Origin: Lonsdalea populi
Lineage (GTDB): Bacteria > Pseudomonadota > Gammaproteobacteria > Enterobacterales > Enterobacteriaceae
Direction of reading: 5' to 3'
Assembly: GCF_015999465.1 (NCBI RefSeq)
Contig: NZ_CP065534.1
Span: 1,922,001 to 1,986,000 of the forward strand
Length of the DNA: 64,000 bases
The stretch's first letter is position 1; each line of letters opens with the position of its first letter. A program made the position numbers and the translations under genes. The notes beneath the pieces are model-generated. The model worked only from the letters and a program-made list of their open reading frames with translations. It was not told the DNA's origin and searched no databases. Positions 9,946 through 18,572 of the stretch are shown one piece after another.

Positions 9946-10540
9946 GTCAGACTCCGAAAAAATGAACCAGCTAATGACATTAATGCCACAGCGTTTTTGA
10001 ATAAGGTTGAGATGTGTGCACGATCGGCTTGAGGCTGATGTGGGCCAGAATGGCCAGTTAAGAAGTACCTATCACCTGCCGCAGCCGGTGTAATAGAAAT
10101 GAATCTTCGATGACGGTCCATAGGAAAGGCGTTCGCCTGTAACTCCTCTTTCATTGTAAGAAAGTTAACTTTAGCAGGTTGTTTCTGGTTTTAACAAAGT
10201 TTTCTATAGACGTACCTTCTTCGTCAATATTGATAACAAGGCCACACTTTTAAGTATTCGAATAACAGATCGCATTCTGCCCCCAAGAATTGGGGAGCAG
10301 CGTCACACTTTTTATTTTTTCGCAACATAAAATAATTCACGGCTGGGCAAGACACTTCCGAACAGTTTGAATCGATTCACAGTACGTTCCAGGCCGGATC
10401 CGCTTTCCTAGTGAAGCAGACTAAGAAAAGCATTTTTGAACTATTGTCAACAAGACGGGAAACCATTCATTGAGATGCGTTTCCCTGCACTCTCTGTACA
10501 CAGCACACCTGATAAAGGGTGTTAAACGAGGAGGTAGCAA
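9946..10540. promoter_or_regulatory. Divergent control region between yoaE and manX
   Basis: 595 bases without a convincing gene. It holds a CCCCAA-GAA-TTGGGG hairpin at 10281-10295 followed by T-rich sequence, a Cra-like palindrome at 10368-10379, and an inverted repeat GGGAAAC...GTTTCCC near 10457-10485. E. coli manXYZ is controlled by Mlc and CRP; I could not find a clean Mlc or CRP site by eye. The manX start is preceded by GAGGAGG. Confidence 0.55.
10368..10379. promoter_or_regulatory. Candidate Cra (FruR) operator
   Basis: TGAATCGATTCA is a perfect palindrome and fits the core of the Cra consensus TGAAWCSNTHHW. It lies ~160 bases before manX, where catabolite control would be expected. 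Sequence match only. Confidence 0.4.
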
Positions 10541-11497
10541 GTGAGTATCGCAATTGTCTTATGCACTCACGGTGCCACTGCCGGGCCCCTGCTCAATACG
10601 GCTGAAATGATCCTGGGAAAGCAGGACAATGTCGGCTGGATTGATTTTGTTCCCGGTGAAAACGCAGAAACGCTGTTGGAAAAATACGAGACCAAACTCA
10701 GCGAGCTGGATACGGCTCAGGGCGTTATTTTCCTGGTCGATACCTGGGGAGGAAGCCCTTTCAACGCAGCCAGCCGTCTGGTGACGGATAAAAACAACCA
10801 TGACGTGGTCACCGGCGCCAACATCCCCATGCTGGTCGAAACCTTTATGGCACGTGACGATGACCCGGACTTTGCCAATTTGGTGGCTATCGCACTCGAA
10901 GCGGGCCGCGCGGGCGTCAAGGCGCTTAAAACGGTGGATGCTGCCCCAGCTAAACCCGCAGCGAAACCATCCGCCGCGCCCGTAGCCGCCCCTGGCCCCG
11001 GCGGCCACATGAAAATCGGTCTGGCGCGCATCGACGACCGGTTGATTCATGGTCAGGTAGCTACCCGCTGGACTAAAGAGACCAACGTCAACCGCATTAT
11101 CGTCGTCAGCAATGAAGTTGCTGCGGACAATGTGCGCAAAACGTTGTTGACGCAGGTGGCGCCTCCCGGAGTAAGCGCACATGTGGTGGATGTCGCAAAA
11201 GCGATTCGTGTCTACAACAACCCCAAATACGCGGGCGACCGCGTCATGCTGCTGTTTACCAATCCGACCGATGTCGAAACGCTGGTGGAAGCCGGTGTGG
11301 ATTTGCCGTCGGTCAATATTGGCGGCATGGCCTACCGACAAGGAAAAATACAGGTCAATAACGCCGTATCCATAGATGAAAAAGATATTGAGGCATTCCG
11401 CAAGCTGGCTGAGCGCGGTATTGAATTGGAGGTCCGTAAAGTTTCCAGCGATAGCAAGATCAATATGATGGATTTAATCAATAAGGCGGCTCGCTAA
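10541..11497 (+). CDS. manX: Mannose PTS EIIAB component ManX
   Basis: 318 residues (E. coli 323), GTG start at 10541 behind GAGGAGG. The IIA domain (1-135) has the phospho-accepting His10 in IVLCTHGA. An Ala/Pro-rich linker around 135-160 joins it to the IIB domain, which carries its His in ARIDDRLIHGQVATRW. Phosphate passes HPr to IIA to IIB to the sugar crossing ManYZ; E. coli ManXYZ takes mannose, glucose, glucosamine and related hexoses. It is the first gene of manX-manY-manZ-yobD. Confidence 0.97.
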   Translation: MSIAIVLCTHGATAGPLLNTAEMILGKQDNVGWIDFVPGENAETLLEKYETKLSELDTAQGVIFLVDTWGGSPFNAASRLVTDKNNHDVVTGANIPMLVETFMARDDDPDFANLVAIALEAGRAGVKALKTVDAAPAKPAAKPSAAPVAAPGPGGHMKIGLARIDDRLIHGQVATRWTKETNVNRIIVVSNEVAADNVRKTLLTQVAPPGVSAHVVDVAKAIRVYNNPKYAGDRVMLLFTNPTDVETLVEAGVDLPSVNIGGMAYRQGKIQVNNAVSIDEKDIEAFRKLAERGIELEVRKVSSDSKINMMDLINKAAR

Positions 11498-11563
11498 TAT
11501 ACCCGAAATAGTGATGCGTAACGATTTAAAGACTCAGAACGCTATTCATACAGGAGAAGTACA

Positions 11564-12364
11564 ATGGAGATCACCACGCTTCAGATTGTGCTGATATTTA
11601 TCGTAGCTTGTATCTCAGGGATGGGTTCCATTCTTGATGAGTTCCAGTTTCACCGTCCTTTGGTCGCCTGTACCTTAATTGGTTTTGTTCTCGGCGATAT
11701 TAAGACCGGTATTATTATCGGCGGGACATTGGAAATGATTGCCTTGGGCTGGATGAATATCGGGGCCGCCGTGGCGCCCGATGCCGCCCTGGCTTCCATC
11801 ATTTCCACCATTCTGGTTATTGCTGGCGGACAGAGCGTCGGCGCCGGAATCGCGCTGGCTATCCCACTGGCGGCGGCCGGTCAGGTGCTGACGATTATCG
11901 TGCGTACCATTACCGTGGCTTTCCAGCATGCGGCGGACAGCGCGGCCGAGCGCGGCAACCTGTCGGCCATCAGTTGGCTCCACATCTCCGCTCTGCTGTT
12001 GCAGGCCATGCGTATCGCTGTCCCGTCCGTACTCGTCGCGATTTCCGTCGGGACCGAAGTGGTGCATACCCTGCTTTCCTCTATACCGGACGTCGTGACC
12101 AACGGCCTGAATATCGCGGGCGGCATGATTGTCGTGGTTGGTTACGCGATGGTAATCAACATGATGCGCGCCGGCTATCTGATGCCTTTCTTCTATCTCG
12201 GTTTCGTCACTGCGGCCTTCACCAACTTCAACCTGGTGGCGCTGGGGGTGATTGGCATCGTGATGGCCGTGCTGTATATCCAGCTCAGCCCGAAATACAA
12301 CAAGATTCAAGGCGCGGCGGCTCCCACCCAAGGCAATAACGATCTCGATAACGAACTGGATTAA
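11564..12364 (+). CDS. manY: Mannose PTS EIIC component ManY
   Basis: 266 residues, the same as E. coli ManY. It is a hydrophobic inner-membrane protein of the mannose-type IIC family, starting MEITTLQIVLIFIVACISGMGSI with a strong AGGAGAAG site. With ManZ it forms the sugar channel; in E. coli the ManYZ pair is also the entry route for phage lambda DNA and the target of several bacteriocins. It is 66 bases after manX and 13 before manZ. Confidence 0.97.
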   Translation: MEITTLQIVLIFIVACISGMGSILDEFQFHRPLVACTLIGFVLGDIKTGIIIGGTLEMIALGWMNIGAAVAPDAALASIISTILVIAGGQSVGAGIALAIPLAAAGQVLTIIVRTITVAFQHAADSAAERGNLSAISWLHISALLLQAMRIAVPSVLVAISVGTEVVHTLLSSIPDVVTNGLNIAGGMIVVVGYAMVINMMRAGYLMPFFYLGFVTAAFTNFNLVALGVIGIVMAVLYIQLSPKYNKIQGAAAPTQGNNDLDNELD

Positions 12365-12377
12365 CAGGAGTGAAATT

Positions 12378-13220
12378 ATGACTGATTCAACCCAAGTAAA
12401 AAAACTCACTGCCAGCGACATACGGGGCGTGTTTATTCGCTCTAACCTGTTTCAGGGATCGTGGAACTTCGAACGTATGCAGGCGCTCGGCTTTTGTTTC
12501 TCGATGGTGCCCGTCATCCGCCGCTTGTACCCAGAAAATACGGATGAACGCAAGCAGGCCATCAAGCGTCACCTGGAGTTTTTTAATACCCATCCTTTCG
12601 CCGCCGCCCCAATTCTGGGTGTGACGATGGCGATGGAAGAACAGCGGGCAAACGGCGCCCCCATCGACGATGGCGCCATCAACGGCCTTAAAGTCGGACT
12701 GATGGGACCGCTGGCCGGCGTCGGCGATCCTATTTTTTGGGGAACCGCCCGCCCGGTATTCGCCGCACTTGGCGCCGGGATTGCCATGACGGGGAGCCTG
12801 CTCGGCCCGATCCTGTTCTTCGTGCTCTTTAATCTGGTACGTCTGCTGGTGCGCTACTATGGCGTCGCCTACGGTTACAAAAAAGGCGCGGACATCGTTA
12901 GCGATATGGGTGGCGGCTTCCTGCAAAAAATGACGGAGGGTGCGTCGATTCTCGGTCTGTTCGTCATGGGGGCGTTGGTGAACAAATGGACGCACGTTAA
13001 CATCCCTTTGGTCGTGTCACGCGTGACCGGTCAGGATGGGAAGATCACGGTCACGACCGTGCAATCCATTCTGGATCAGTTGATGCCGGGCTTGGTGCCG
13101 CTGCTGCTGACTTTCGGCTGTATGTGGCTGCTTCGCCGCAAGGTGAATGCGCTTTGGCTGATCATGGGGTTCTTCGCGATCGGCATCTTCGGTTACTGGA
13201 TTGGTCTTCTGGGTCTGTGA
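12378..13220 (+). CDS. manZ: Mannose PTS EIID component ManZ
   Basis: 280 residues (E. coli 283-286). The family signatures RSNLFQGSWNFERMQALGFCF near the N-terminus and GLKVGLMGPLAGVGDPIFWGT in the middle are complete, and the end is hydrophobic. IID subunits occur only in the mannose-type PTS and pair with IIC in the membrane. The AACAGGAG site is just before the ATG. Confidence 0.97.
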   Translation: MTDSTQVKKLTASDIRGVFIRSNLFQGSWNFERMQALGFCFSMVPVIRRLYPENTDERKQAIKRHLEFFNTHPFAAAPILGVTMAMEEQRANGAPIDDGAINGLKVGLMGPLAGVGDPIFWGTARPVFAALGAGIAMTGSLLGPILFFVLFNLVRLLVRYYGVAYGYKKGADIVSDMGGGFLQKMTEGASILGLFVMGALVNKWTHVNIPLVVSRVTGQDGKITVTTVQSILDQLMPGLVPLLLTFGCMWLLRRKVNALWLIMGFFAIGIFGYWIGLLGL

Positions 13221-13274
13221 CGCTGTCCAGCCGGGGATGGTTGCCGCTGTCCCCGGCCTATTTATGGAGTCCTC

Positions 13275-13733
13275 ATGAGTTTCACCGATATCGTCATCAT
13301 CCTCTGTATCGCCCTCACCCTCATTTATGCCATATATGATGAATTTATAATGGACCGCTGCAAAGGCCCTACGCGCCTGCGAATTTTATTACGCCGCCGT
13401 AGCCATTTAGATGCGTTGATTTATATCGGGTTAATTGGAATTTTAATATATAAAAACGTCACGAGTTACGGGAGCACATTAACAACTGTATTACTGTTCT
13501 CGCTGATATTAATGGTTATTTATCTTTCCTTCATTAGATATCCCAAACTGTTATTTAAACCGCAAGGTTTCTTTCATGAGAATATCTTTATTTTTTATAG
13601 GAGAATAAAAAACATCATGTTATCTGAAGACGGTACTCTGTTTATTTCTCTAGAGAAAAAATCGTTGAAAATCAGCGTCAGAGAATTAGATGACCTGGAA
13701 AAAATATACCATTTTTTGATTGAAAATCAATGA
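13275..13733 (+). CDS. yobD: DUF986 inner-membrane protein YobD
   Basis: 152 residues, identical in length to E. coli YobD. There is an N-terminal transmembrane helix ([21 protein letters not shown]), two more hydrophobic segments around 50-90, and a cytoplasmic C-terminus. The 3' half is richer in A/T than manZ. It follows manZ by 54 bases with its own TGGAG site and is likely in the same transcript. Function unknown. Confidence 0.92.
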   Translation: MSFTDIVIILCIALTLIYAIYDEFIMDRCKGPTRLRILLRRRSHLDALIYIGLIGILIYKNVTSYGSTLTTVLLFSLILMVIYLSFIRYPKLLFKPQGFFHENIFIFYRRIKNIMLSEDGTLFISLEKKSLKISVRELDDLEKIYHFLIENQ

Positions 13734-13932
13734 ATTGAAAACGTTTAGACCAATGAGGAATGACTGAAAAATAATCAGCACCATGTTTTCCGGTTATAAT
13801 CCCTGCGGTTTATGCTGTCATTTATCTAAATTGTTTCACAGATGTCAAAGGTGAAAATAATTATCAGTTGCATTTATTTTCCTCAATATGTTTAGTGTTG
13901 TTTATCCCGGAAATAATATGTTAAGGTTGCGC

Positions 13933-14060
13933 GGTCATTTGGGGAGTAGCCAATTCCTGACTCTTTTTTATCAGGATTGTTCGTGTCAACATGCTCGTTT
14001 TTCTAAAAAACGTGGTGCGAACGGCCAGACAGGCAGGCGAGACCATATGCACGCGATCTA
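13933..14060 (+). promoter_or_regulatory. yybP-ykoY manganese riboswitch
   Basis: The conserved elements of this riboswitch are in order: GGGGAGTAGC (13941-13950), a variable hairpin (AATTCCTGA ... TCAGGATT), GTCAACATGCTCG (13985-13997), then GGCGAGACC (14036-14044). The motif binds Mn2+ and in E. coli allows translation of mntP when manganese is high. It ends ~60 bases before the mntP start. Limits of the outer helix are estimated. Confidence 0.9.
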
Positions 14061-14120
14061 TTATCTGGTTGGGGGATAGATAGCGTGATATGGAGAAACG
14101 CCCCGCCGAGGCTATTTACA

Positions 14121-14696
14121 ATGAATCTATCCGCAACGTTAGTTCTTGCCTTTGGCATGTCTATGGATGCTTTCGCCGCTTCAATCGGTAAAGGCGCCGC
14201 CTTACACAAGCCTCGCTTCAGCGAAGCCATCCGCACCGGACTCATTTTCGGTCTCATAGAAGCCATTACGCCTTTGATCGGTTGGGGCCTCGGCTTTTAC
14301 GCCAGTCGCTTCATCATCGAATGGGATCACTGGGTCGCTTTCAGCCTGCTGTTTATCCTCGGCGCACGCATGATTGTCGAAGGATTCAAGGGTGAAGGCA
14401 CGTCGTCTCAATCTGTAAAAATCCGCAAGCACGGTCTCTTCACGTTAGTCTGCACCGCTATCGCCACCAGTCTCGACGCCATGGCGATAGGCGTGGGACT
14501 CGCTTTCTTGCAGGTCAATATCGTTCACACTGCAATGGTGATTGGATGCGCGACCATGATTATGGTGACCTTCGGAATGATGATTGGCCGATACGTCGGA
14601 CCATTGCTCGGCAAAAAGGCCGAAATTGTGGGAGGCGTGGTGTTGATTGGTATCGGCTGTAATATTCTCTACAGCCATCTGTTCAGTCTGGCCTGA
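14121..14696 (+). CDS. mntP: Manganese efflux pump MntP
   Basis: 191 residues from ATG at 14121 (E. coli 188). Two repeats of three helices each carry the family's acidic motifs: [17 protein letters not shown] in the first and [15 protein letters not shown] in the second. It exports Mn2+ across the inner membrane. The start was chosen over the upstream in-frame ATG at 14085 because [14 protein letters not shown] matches the family start and the earlier codon falls close to the riboswitch. Regulated by the riboswitch just upstream; MntR control is known in E. coli but I did not find its site here. Confidence 0.96.
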   Translation: MNLSATLVLAFGMSMDAFAASIGKGAALHKPRFSEAIRTGLIFGLIEAITPLIGWGLGFYASRFIIEWDHWVAFSLLFILGARMIVEGFKGEGTSSQSVKIRKHGLFTLVCTAIATSLDAMAIGVGLAFLQVNIVHTAMVIGCATMIMVTFGMMIGRYVGPLLGKKAEIVGGVVLIGIGCNILYSHLFSLA

Positions 14697-14747
14697 TTAA
14701 CGAGGCAGGTGGCGTGGTTCTTACGCTCGCCTGCCTATCCATTGCCG

Positions 14748-15566
14748 CTACGATTTGCGGTGCGTTCGAATCAGAAAATCAGTTTCACATTCAAACAATG
14801 ATTCTGTAGTTAATGACGTCATCACTTCCGACGTCGCCTTCCACGCAAAAGGCGTCATTTGCAGCAGTGCCGCCGCTTCCTCTCCTGTCAGCGACAGGGT
14901 ATAGCGAAGCGTCGTGGTGTCTTCCAGCTCAAATCCCTCCAGCATTTCTTCCTTCGTCAGATGCAGTTTTACATCTCGATAAATGCGCTCTTTCAACTGA
15001 TATAAATGCCGTGGTCCGGGAGAGACCGTCATCACCAATCCACCCGACTTCACGACGCGCCCCAGCTCTTTATCGTTACACGGGGCGTAAATCTTCAACG
15101 CTGCATCTAATGAGTCCGCGTTGAACGGCAGACGCTGACTGGATGCAACACAAAAATTCACCTGACGATAGCGGCGAGCAGCGCGTTGGATCGCGACTTT
15201 TGAGACATCCAAGCCAAAAACCTGTACGCCGATATCGGCCAAACACGATGACAATGCATCGGTGTAATACCCTTCGCCACAGCCAATATCCAGTACCGAT
15301 TCAACTTGCCCCGACAGTCGTCTCATCAGCGCCTCACAAAGATGATGGCGTAGAGGCGAATAATGGCCCGCATCCAGGAAGGCGCGGCGGGCCTTCATCA
15401 TCTCCGCGTTGTCTCCGGGCTGTTTTGAGCGCTTGAACTGCACCGGTAGGAGGTTGACATACCCTTCTTTCGCGCGATCAAAATGGTGTTGTCCACAAGT
15501 CCAGCGGGAGGGTTCTGGTTGAAGGGGCTGATGGCACAGGGGGCATTGATACGGCGCAGACGACAT
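14748..15566 (-). CDS. rlmA: 23S rRNA (guanine745-N1)-methyltransferase RlmA
   Basis: 272 residues from ATG 15564-15566 (MSSAPYQCPLCHQ), with AAGG eight bases upstream; E. coli has 269. The N-terminal zinc finger has its cysteines in CPLC and the later TCGQHHF. The SAM-binding motif I is VLDIGCGEGYY near residue 90. The enzyme methylates N1 of G745 in helix 35 of 23S rRNA. It lies between mntP and cspC, as in E. coli. Confidence 0.96.
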   Translation of the reverse strand: MSSAPYQCPLCHQPLQPEPSRWTCGQHHFDRAKEGYVNLLPVQFKRSKQPGDNAEMMKARRAFLDAGHYSPLRHHLCEALMRRLSGQVESVLDIGCGEGYYTDALSSCLADIGVQVFGLDVSKVAIQRAARRYRQVNFCVASSQRLPFNADSLDAALKIYAPCNDKELGRVVKSGGLVMTVSPGPRHLYQLKERIYRDVKLHLTKEEMLEGFELEDTTTLRYTLSLTGEEAAALLQMTPFAWKATSEVMTSLTTESLFECETDFLIRTHRKS

Positions 15567-15610
15567 TTTGTTACCTTTTTGTTGCATACTTCGGCTGACG
15601 ACAAAAACAA

Positions 15611-15634
15611 AAAACCCGCATCGAGGCGGGTTTT
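15611..15634 (-). terminator. Terminator after cspC
   Basis: AAAACCCGC / GCGGGTTTT, 9-bp stem with a 6-nt loop, 20 bases downstream of the cspC stop. The minus-strand 3' arm runs into a T-rich stretch (TTTTTGTTTTTGT). Confidence 0.85.
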
Positions 15635-15653
15635 ATTACGCAGAATGTGTAAA

Positions 15654-15863
15654 TTACAGTGCAGTCACGTTTACTGCTGAAGGACCTTTCTGACCATCCT
15701 GAATTTCAAACTCAACGTTCTGGCCTTCAGCCAGAGTTTTGAAGCCATTACCCTGAATTGCAGAGAAATGTACGAATACATCTTTGCTGCCGTCAGCCGG
15801 AGTAATGAAGCCAAAACCTTTAGACTCGTTGAACCACTTAACCTGACCTTTAATCTTTGCCAT
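15654..15863 (-). CDS. cspC: Cold-shock-like protein CspC
   Basis: 69 residues, differing from E. coli CspC at only a couple of positions (start [16 protein letters not shown], end [10 protein letters not shown]). RNP1 (KGFGFI) and RNP2 (VFVHF) are intact. It is a single-domain nucleic-acid chaperone affecting mRNA stability and rpoS expression in E. coli. It is preceded by yobF on the same strand, 22 bases away, and the two are a known operon. Confidence 0.98.
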   Translation of the reverse strand: MAKIKGQVKWFNESKGFGFITPADGSKDVFVHFSAIQGNGFKTLAEGQNVEFEIQDGQKGPSAVNVTAL

Positions 15864-15885
15864 TTCAATATTTCCTTTAAACGTT

Positions 15886-16020
15886 CTAGACCGCCCGAAA
15901 GCGTTGTACAGATAAACTTGAGTCGTTGCTGCTTGAGGCACCAAAGTAAGGATCGACAGAGAAGTGGTATTCAACGTGAACGTTAGTACTCAAGACTTCT
16001 TTACGGAAAATGCCATTCAT
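15886..16020 (-). CDS. yobF: Small protein YobF (44 aa)
   Basis: A short gene immediately upstream of cspC. It reads [20 protein letters not shown] and then [16 protein letters not shown] before ending at TAG. This aligns over its length with E. coli YobF (47 aa), which shares GIF.KEVLS, VEY.FS, PY.GAS and SN.S. YobF is a heat-shock-responsive small protein of unknown role in E. coli. The C-terminal few residues differ. Confidence 0.9.
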   Translation of the reverse strand: MNGIFRKEVLSTNVHVEYHFSVDPYFGASSSNDSSLSVQRFRAV

Positions 16021-16486
16021 ATACAGAACTGAACCTCGTTTCATCCAAATGCGTTATCACATACTCTGTGATCCTTGGCAAGCCATTTTTTACCAATGCC
16101 CGGCACAACGCACAGATTCGTCTATTTTCTGCTTCATTCGCATATCTATTTCTAATACCTAGCATTATTAGCGCACAGTTTGATGACGAAAATGAATATG
16201 CGAGATAACCTCACCTTGGATAATATTATTATGGCACCCTAACGGCAGGTCGCCACCATCCTGATTAATTAAATTTTAATTATTGGTAAATGGCATGAAA
16301 TGTGATTGAACATTAAAATATCAGCGACTAGAAGCACTAAAAAATGCCTGGTCTTAAATACAACTTCCTCTCCTTCTTCTTCCATTACACGGTCATTTCA
16401 CCTTTGACAGAATCGATTCACATTAAAGCCGGCACCTTCGTATTTCGATAACGATACACAAGAAATCAGCATCAGTTGTACTGCTT
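16021..16486. other. AT-rich leader/intergenic DNA upstream of yobF-cspC
   Basis: About 465 bases with no gene I can support. The yobF side must hold the yobF-cspC promoter and 5' leader. At 16409-16422 lies AGAATCGATTCACA, a near copy of the Cra-like site before manX. The DNA is a synteny junction: in E. coli yebO would follow here. Confidence 0.5.
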
Positions 16487-16789
16487 TGATCCTAACCACG
16501 CCCGCACGATAGGACTGCCGCTAATCTGACTGCTCTATGGAATGCTATGCCTGTTGTCACTGACTATCTTCACCACCACGGTGTCCGTTTATCGTGCGTG
16601 TCCGAAACGCTGTTCAGCTTTTATATCGATGGCTCAACCGGTCCTTGCATCGTCATTATTCAGGCATGTTTATTTGCTGCCGCACTGAGTTATCACCAAC
16701 TGAAGTCTCACCGCCCACGCATCAGCATTAAACCGCACAAATTCAGACCGTCGACCGTGACAAGCGATCAAGGTTGGCGGTATGGTTAA
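16487..16789 (+). pseudogene. Likely 3' remnant of a metal (Mn/Fe/Zn) ABC transporter permease
   Basis: An open frame without a credible start reads LSCVSETLFSFYIDGSTGPC followed by IVIIQACLFAAALSYHQLKS. The pattern SFYxDxxTGPxIVxxQxxLF is how the last helices of SitD/ZnuB-type permeases end. Nothing upstream in the frame before the stop near 16486 continues the protein and no partner ATPase or binding protein is nearby, so I read it as the tail of a deleted gene. It sits at the junction where local order departs from E. coli. Identification is from memory of the family pattern. Confidence 0.4.
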
Positions 16790-16913
16790 GCCAGTGCCGT
16801 TTCTTTAATCACCCGCGCTTTTATACCCAAACCGTAGCGACGGTGACGAATTTCAGGGGACATAAACCGCTAGCGTAACGATATATCGCATCATTCCAAC
16901 AGGAGGTTTCTCT

Positions 16914-17786
16914 ATGTGGCACTCGATCGGTCAATTATTGGCAGAACACCTGGGGCCGGGAGAATTAAAGGATCGCAGGGAACTGCCGGGCGGGGAGATT
17001 CATTCCGCATGGTATCTCCGTTATGGCAAGCACGATGTCTTTATTAAGAGTGACTCTCGGGATATGTTGCCGAAATTTCGGGCGGAAGCAGAGCAGCTTG
17101 AGCTACTCGCCCGCAGCGAAACAGTACACATTCCACAGGTGTATGGCGTTGGCAACCATCGGGATGTCAGCTTCCTTTTAATGCAATATATCGAATTTAA
17201 ACCCATGGATGCGCACGGAGCATGGCGTCTCGGCGAACAGTTGGCGCGCCTGCACCAATGGAGCGAGCAACTCCAGTTCGGTTTTGACTTCGATAATGAC
17301 CTTTCCACCACCCCGCAACCCAATGCCTGGCAACGCCGCTGGTCAAGTTTTTTCGCCGAACAGCGTATCGGCTGGCAACTACAGCTGGCCGCAGAAAAAG
17401 GGATGTCTTTCGGAGATATTGATAGGTTAATCGCCGCCGCAGAACAGAGACTGTCCGGCCACCAACCGCAGCCTTCGCTGCTGCATGGCGATTTGTGGTC
17501 CAACAATTGGGGGAACAGCGCCGGCGGCGTCTATTTGTTCGACCCGGCCTGCTATTGGGGCGATCGGGAATGCGATCTGGCGATGCTCCCGCTCCACCCG
17601 GAACTGCCCCCGCAAGTCTATGATGGTTACCAGAACGTCTGGCCCTTGGAAAAAGGGTTTGTAGAGCGGCAGCCGGTTTACCAGATCTACACTCTGCTCA
17701 ATCGGGCTAATCTTTTCGGCGGGGAGTTCATCGCCGCGGCTCAACGGGTGATCGATGCCCAGTTGCACTCCGTTGACTCCCATTGA
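16914..17786 (+). CDS. yniA: Fructosamine kinase family protein YniA
   Basis: 290 residues (E. coli 286), ATG behind AGGAGG. It has an APH-like kinase fold: LPGGEIHSAWYLRYG with the P-loop region, LLHGDLWSNNWG as the catalytic loop and FDPACYWGDRECDLAML as the metal-binding segment. Members phosphorylate ketoamines on glycated proteins; the substrate of YniA itself is uncertain. Followed convergently by yniB. Confidence 0.93.
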   Translation: MWHSIGQLLAEHLGPGELKDRRELPGGEIHSAWYLRYGKHDVFIKSDSRDMLPKFRAEAEQLELLARSETVHIPQVYGVGNHRDVSFLLMQYIEFKPMDAHGAWRLGEQLARLHQWSEQLQFGFDFDNDLSTTPQPNAWQRRWSSFFAEQRIGWQLQLAAEKGMSFGDIDRLIAAAEQRLSGHQPQPSLLHGDLWSNNWGNSAGGVYLFDPACYWGDRECDLAMLPLHPELPPQVYDGYQNVWPLEKGFVERQPVYQIYTLLNRANLFGGEFIAAAQRVIDAQLHSVDSH

Positions 17787-17819
17787 CGGAGTGGGGCTCG
17801 CCCACTCCCATTTGCGTCA

Positions 17820-18368
17820 TCAGGCAATCAGGCCGATGACTTTTAACACGACATAGCCAATCGCAGCGACGATAATCGGCAAAATATATAGCGGGAAAAA
17901 CTGCAGCAGAACGGTGTTACGAGGAAGTTTGACCCGATGTTCCAACTCTTTACGGGTTTTGCCGTCATTACCTTTGGCATTTTCCAGGATCATCTGATCT
18001 TCCAGGCCTTCACGAATATGCTTCACCTGCCGCGAAATACGTGCGCCGGACACCTGCAACGCCAGCCCGACAAAGATCAGGATATAAATCAGCCAGAACA
18101 TCATGTTCGGAGAGGAGAATACCCGGTTAAAGTCCGGCACCGGCGAGTTATACCAGAAGAGATTGAAAAACGGCGTGTTGAAGCGAAGCACTTCCACGAC
18201 CAGATGCAAAAAGTCCTGAATCACCCCATTAATCCCCTGCTTTCTCTCGGTGAAATCATAAATGACATTCGCCAGCGAAATGATCGTTGAAAGCACGGCC
18301 GGAATAAAGATGATCCATCCCGCGATACGTTTAACCACGGCGATGAGCCCTGCCTGTTGATACGTCAT
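17820..18368 (-). CDS. yniB: YniB family membrane protein
   Basis: 182 residues from ATG 18366-18368 (MTYQQAGLIAVVKRIAGW); E. coli YniB has 178. Hydrophobic segments lie near residues 8-30, 85-105 and 155-178, with a charged cytoplasmic stretch between. Function unknown. It is between yniA and hxpB as in E. coli and divergent from hxpB. Confidence 0.9.
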   Translation of the reverse strand: MTYQQAGLIAVVKRIAGWIIFIPAVLSTIISLANVIYDFTERKQGINGVIQDFLHLVVEVLRFNTPFFNLFWYNSPVPDFNRVFSSPNMMFWLIYILIFVGLALQVSGARISRQVKHIREGLEDQMILENAKGNDGKTRKELEHRVKLPRNTVLLQFFPLYILPIIVAAIGYVVLKVIGLIA

Positions 18369-18526
18369 AGGTTCCCCTTGATGAGTGACGCAGCCTAAAT
18401 ATCTCAACGAGATAACACAGAGTGTAGACACAAAAAACTCGTTAGCAGGGTACTTGAGGTTTCTTATGAGTCAACGTTTTCTTGCGGGATGGCCTTTTGA
18501 AGCAATGATTTAGCGTATAACTGGTT

Positions 18527-18532
18527 TATAAT
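18527..18532 (+). promoter_or_regulatory. -10 element for hxpB
   Basis: TATAAT 41 bases before the hxpB ATG. No good -35 at normal spacing is visible, so this is a tentative call. Confidence 0.35.
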
Positions 18533-18572
18533 TGCAGCTCTTTTGATTACCCCGCCACAGGAACCCAACCCT

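Noticed and set aside
9930..10154. 74-codon frame overlapping the yoaE start
   Set aside because: Same strand but another frame, overlapping a strong gene start; sequence looks random. I also looked for a riboswitch in this leader and found no known motif.
10559..11341. 260-codon open frame antisense to manX
   Set aside because: It mirrors the codon pattern of a certain gene, has no homologue and no start signal. The same holds for long antisense frames at 11675-12421 (manY), 19435-20175 (adhP) and 55165-55842 (rsmF).
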